Below are positions 62,801 to 64,000 of a stretch of DNA of 64,000 bases, piece by piece. The stretch comes from Lutjanus erythropterus (taxonomy: Eukaryota > Chordata > Actinopteri > Lutjaniformes > Lutjanidae). A program made the translations under genes and the position numbers. Location: NCBI GenBank assembly GCA_020091685.1, contig CM034610.1, forward strand, positions 13,272,724-13,336,723. The letters are read 5' to 3'. The notes below the pieces were generated by a model, which did not search any database, was not told where the DNA came from, and was given only the letters and a program-made list of their open reading frames with translations. How positions within the stretch are numbered: the stretch's first letter is position 1; each line of letters begins with the position of its first letter.

Positions 62801-63950
62801 GCTATGATGCCAGCTCTTTCCCATTGTTACCATCTGTATAAATTATGATTTATCACTCATACATAATAAACATTTTGCTCATCTGACAATAAGCTTAATA
62901 AGATTGATTGTACATGAAAAAATAACCGCCGGGTATCACAGGTGAGTGGTGTCAGTGTCAGTATTTTTGGTTCTTCATGCCGTTGTTTTCATGCTTCATT
63001 TGAGTTGTTGCAGAGCGACTGCTTGTAGTGAAGTAAAGCTTTTCAAAGAACCTGCTTTTATAGAAACAAACTTGCTGATCCAGGATTACTGACTAGTAGC
63101 TGTACTACAGAAACTTAGTATTACTGAAATCCTATTTGATCTCTTATTAAATATTGCAGTGACAATCTGAGGGTCGCAAATTTTATGCATTTTCCTTAAC
63201 CAAAATATGAACACATTTAATTAATTCATTATTAATGATGACAATACAAAACACACGTCTTTTTCTCAGTTTAAGATTTTTTTGTTTTTTTTACAATTCT
63301 AGTGGCACATCAAGTAGCACAAACAATTAAAACAGAGTAATAAAACAGTGAGGCTTGAAATGGCTGTTGTCGCTGCAAAACCTGTAAGCTGTGGAGAAAT
63401 GACCATTAGTAATCCTGGATCACCACTTTTTACACAGTTTTACGCTGCTGTGTTTGTGTTAGATTGCCGTGATGTGTGAATATCTCAGAGCTTTAGTTTG
63501 AACAGAAATCCAGCGATTTATTAGTAAAGAACTTCATCAACATGCCCTTTCTCAGTGAGGCTCCTGTGCTAGCAGAGAGAGGGATTGGGGGTGGATAGGA
63601 CGAATATCAAGAGATAGTGTCTCCTTCCTCTATTCCTTTTCTTTTCCTGACCATTTTTCCTGTTGTTCTTTCTCTCCATCCAGTGCTGGGAAGAGGCTGT
63701 CCAGCAAGAAAGTCGCAAGGTAAGCTGAATAGCTGCTCTGAAGGGTTCGTATTTCTAGGAAAATTGTAACAGATAACTTCATGTTCGGCGTAAGAAAATG
63801 GCAATTAATCAAATCTAAACTGGCTCCAGAGTGAAATTTTTCCTCTCCACGTGCAGACATCTCCTCCAGAACAGCTCCATGACTCTGGACACCATGAGCG
63901 ACTTGACACGGGACATCCTGGAACTCGCTGACAACGATATCACAGATAAG
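33902..63950 (+). CDS. rab11fip3: Rab11 family-interacting protein 3, 5' part; C-terminus beyond the window
   Basis: Coding exons: 33902-35530, 43839-43932, 48806-48882, 53585-53757, 58603-58803, 62355-62492, 63684-63719 and 63857-63950, in phase throughout; 814 codons from ATG 33902. FIP3 is a class II Rab11 effector that also binds Arf6 and dynein light intermediate chain, and acts in recycling endosomes and cytokinesis. What is seen: a long acidic, Ser/Glu-rich N-terminal region; an EF hand with loop residues 520-531 (DQDGDGFVRIEE); a degenerate second EF hand near residue 552 (LDPSGLGVISFEDF); NEVTDSAYLGSESTYSECETFTDED; VTVIGGEEEHFEDFGE; and KRLSSKKVAR. All of these match human FIP3 in order. 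The coiled coil and the Rab11-binding domain must lie to the right. The decr2 neighbour matches human 16p13.3. The true N-terminus is uncertain because an upstream open frame (33799-33938) is out of register with this one. Confidence 0.93.
35879..36402. mobile_element. hAT-like MITE composite, two overlapping copies
   Basis: Begins GACTGCAACTAACAATTATTG; an internal end TTTGCTGCAACCATTG lies at about 36230, and a second right end (TAATTGTTGCAGGTCTAA) at about 36400. The second half repeats the CCAAAGCCCAGACACTCTTC words of copy 1 at 7.3 kb. Confidence 0.65.
39465..39600. repeat. Old interspersed repeat fragment
   Basis: The words GAGATGTTCAACTTGC, TCTGGGGACCACTTTTGC and AGCGGCCAGGGGCCAG resemble a dispersed fish repeat. 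Boundaries are not clear. Confidence 0.4.
43839..43932 (+). CDS. rab11fip3: rab11fip3 exon encoding the second, degenerate EF hand
   Basis: A pyrimidine-rich acceptor (TTCTTTCAG) opens the exon and GGAG followed by GTGAGT closes it. The 94 bases encode VKDLTKFLDPSGLGVISFED and about 11 more residues, closely matching human FIP3. The loop lacks a side-chain ligand at position 5 (Leu) and has Asp at position 12, so calcium binding is doubtful. An 8.3-kb intron filled mostly with repeats and unique non-coding sequence separates it from the previous exon. Confidence 0.93.
45770..46140. mobile_element. Probable hAT-type non-autonomous element
   Basis: GTCGACTAATTG near the left and GTCGACTAATGG near the right, with AGTAGACTATTAGGGG and AAGCCCTAAC at the right end. 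The ends are degenerate and no target-site duplication was resolved. Confidence 0.45.
47620..47676. repeat. (TTAC)/(TTTAC) microsatellite
   Basis: Alternating TTACTTATTTAC and TTACTTTTAC units in a rab11fip3 intron. Confidence 0.85.
48806..48882 (+). CDS. rab11fip3: rab11fip3 exon, linker after the EF hands
   Basis: The acceptor is TTTGCAG and the donor GATGAG followed by GTGAGG. The 77 bases complete the split Gly codon and encode GPEPQLYSVNYSPGDG and CPEEYDE. CPEEYDE aligns with CPDEFDD of human FIP3. Phase 1 in, phase 0 out. Confidence 0.88.
50455..50552. repeat. Right part of a hAT-type MITE
   Basis: ACACAAGTAGCTGTCAGACC, ATGAGAATTTGGTCAGAC and GTTGACCAGCCAGGTGACC lead to a terminus near TCAGCCCTAA. 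In my recollection this matches a common fish element. The left terminus is not certain. Confidence 0.45.
52919..53120 (+). mobile_element. tRNA-derived SINE with target-site duplication
   Basis: A pol III box A-like segment (AAGCTCAGTCAGTAGAG, from about 52931) is followed by a perfect box B (GGTTCAACTCC, at about 52995). Then come a CATCCCCTCTCTCTTC body and an ATCAAATAAAGACAAG tail running into A-rich sequence. It is flanked by AAAACTGTGAGTTTC (52904-52918) and AAAACTGTGACTTTC (53121-53135), a 15-bp duplication with one mismatch, as made by LINE-driven insertion. A 66-codon open frame inside is not a gene. Confidence 0.88.
53585..53757 (+). CDS. rab11fip3: rab11fip3 exon, conserved acidic motif
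   Basis: The acceptor is TTACTGCAG and the donor AATAG followed by GTCAGT. The exon encodes NEVTDSAYLGSESTYSECET followed by FTDEDTGALVPPE, the most strongly conserved block between fish and human FIP3 in this window. It then runs into a less conserved Glu/Asp-rich tail. Phase 0 in, phase 2 out. Confidence 0.93.
53758..58602 (+). other. rab11fip3: rab11fip3 intron of 4.8 kb
   Basis: No coding exon recognised. About 57.95-58.08 kb has repeated CTTGAAAACACTTGAA-type words like a dispersed fish repeat. Open frames at 56.06-56.40 and 56.85-57.20 kb on the minus strand lack family resemblance. Confidence 0.55.
58603..58803 (+). CDS. rab11fip3: rab11fip3 exon with the VTVIGGEE motif
   Basis: The acceptor is GTTCATCAG and the donor CCCCAG followed by GTATGA. 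It encodes SLVTVIGGEEEHFEDFGE, matching SVITVIGGEEHFEDYGE of human FIP3 and a related EEQFEDYGE of FIP4, then a variable Ser/Glu-rich segment. Phase 2 in and phase 2 out. Confidence 0.93.
59252..59633. mobile_element. MITE with GTGYAGGGTTYCC termini
   Basis: The left end, GTGTAGGGTTTCCACAGG, and the right end read inverted, GTGCAGGGTTCCTACATGG, form inverted repeats. TCCTTAAAAAGTCTAAA and GGTCTTAAAAAGGC are the matching subterminal words. No transposase. It lies in a rab11fip3 intron. Confidence 0.65.
59832..59882. repeat. (CA)n microsatellite
   Basis: About 25 uninterrupted CA units, the longest pure dinucleotide run in the window and likely polymorphic. Confidence 0.95.
61550..62025 (+). 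repeat. AGCTAGC-rich dispersed repeat, copy 2
   Basis: Shares with 12.64-13.45 kb, in the same order, the TAGCTAACTAGC array, TTTTGCTAATATTAGC, AAGATGTGAC, TGATTTTC, GCATGTAGCATA and TTGGACCACAGAGTAAAATG. It lies in the rab11fip3 intron just before the CxxC exon. Confidence 0.65.
62355..62492 (+). CDS. rab11fip3: rab11fip3 CxxC exon, in-frame and probably skippable
   Basis: The acceptor is CTCTTTCCAG and the donor ACTAG followed by GTAACA. The 138 bases (46 codons, phase 2 on both sides) encode a segment containing EALDFFCSQCHKQISRLEDL. It resembles ELLDVYCSQCCKKINLLNDL of the paralogue RAB11FIP4. The human FIP3 sequence I recall lacks this segment and goes straight to the KRLSSKK region. 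Because the exon length is a multiple of three and its flanking phases are equal, it can be included or skipped without changing frame. The CSQC pair might bind a metal, but only two cysteines are visible. Confidence 0.82.
62493..63683 (+). other. rab11fip3: rab11fip3 intron of 1.2 kb
   Basis: No recognisable repeat or exon. A T-rich run near 63280 is the only low-complexity feature. Confidence 0.5.
63684..63719 (+). CDS. rab11fip3: rab11fip3 36-nt exon (KRLSSKKVAR)
   Basis: A small exon between TCCATCCAG and GTAAGC. It encodes SAGKRLSSKKVA plus part of an Arg codon, matching TPSPTKRLSSKKVAR in human FIP3. Phase 2 on both sides, so it too could be skipped in frame. Confidence 0.9.
63857..63950 (+). 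CDS. rab11fip3: rab11fip3 last exon seen in the window, leading into the coiled coil
   Basis: The acceptor is CACGTGCAG and the donor GATAAG followed by GTGAGA. It encodes HLLQNSSMTLDTMSD and ends in DNDITDK. This aligns with DIADKVVFLERRV of human FIP3, the start of the long C-terminal coiled coil, which continues outside the window. Confidence 0.88.
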
Positions 63951-64000
63951 GTGAGAGCTCACATGTGAAGAAAGTCAACCCTTATCTTTCACATTCATTC

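Overview
The window is eukaryotic nuclear DNA from a ray-finned fish, most likely a percomorph teleost. The genes are split by GT-AG introns. Three genes have clear vertebrate orthologues. The spacers and introns are filled with repeat types typical of teleosts: hAT-like MITEs ending in TAGRGCTGCAAC, a tRNA-derived SINE, L2-like tails, and CA, TTAC and TAA microsatellites. There are no prokaryotic operons, CRISPR arrays or viral genomes.

Layout. About 1-9,890 holds no recognisable protein gene; it contains old transposon fragments, a cluster of hAT-like MITEs at 7.3-9.6 kb and several unique stretches that look like conserved non-coding sequence. At 9,902-10,650 a GC/CpG-rich block with a good minus-strand splice donor looks like the promoter and first exon of an unidentified gene running leftwards. 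From 15,299 to 21,399 lies a complete seven-exon rdh13 (retinol dehydrogenase 13, an SDR enzyme) on the + strand. From about 24,640 to 29,820 lies a complete decr2 (peroxisomal 2,4-dienoyl-CoA reductase, also an SDR, with a C-terminal AKL peroxisome signal) on the + strand. From about 32 kb to the right edge lies the 5' two-thirds of rab11fip3 (Rab11 family-interacting protein 3) on the + strand; eight coding exons are visible and the Rab11-binding C-terminus lies outside the window.

The decr2-rab11fip3 order matches the pair on human 16p13.3, which supports both calls. rdh13 and decr2 share the SDR fold, but act in different organelles and are not a recent tandem duplicate. Both have a ZNF143/SBS-like motif just upstream, as expected of broadly expressed genes. 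rab11fip3 encodes an endosomal recycling and cytokinesis adaptor.

I found no convincing previously undescribed biological system. The observations most worth checking are a 138-nt in-frame exon of rab11fip3 encoding a CxxC segment like that of the paralogue FIP4; a reading-frame discontinuity at the 5' end of the rab11fip3 coding region, next to a MITE that now forms its splice acceptor region; a GC-AG intron in rdh13; the unidentified minus-strand CpG-island exon; and a pogo/Tigger-like DNA-binding-domain remnant in the last rdh13 intron. All exon boundaries were read by eye from splice consensus, codon phase and protein similarity recalled from memory.
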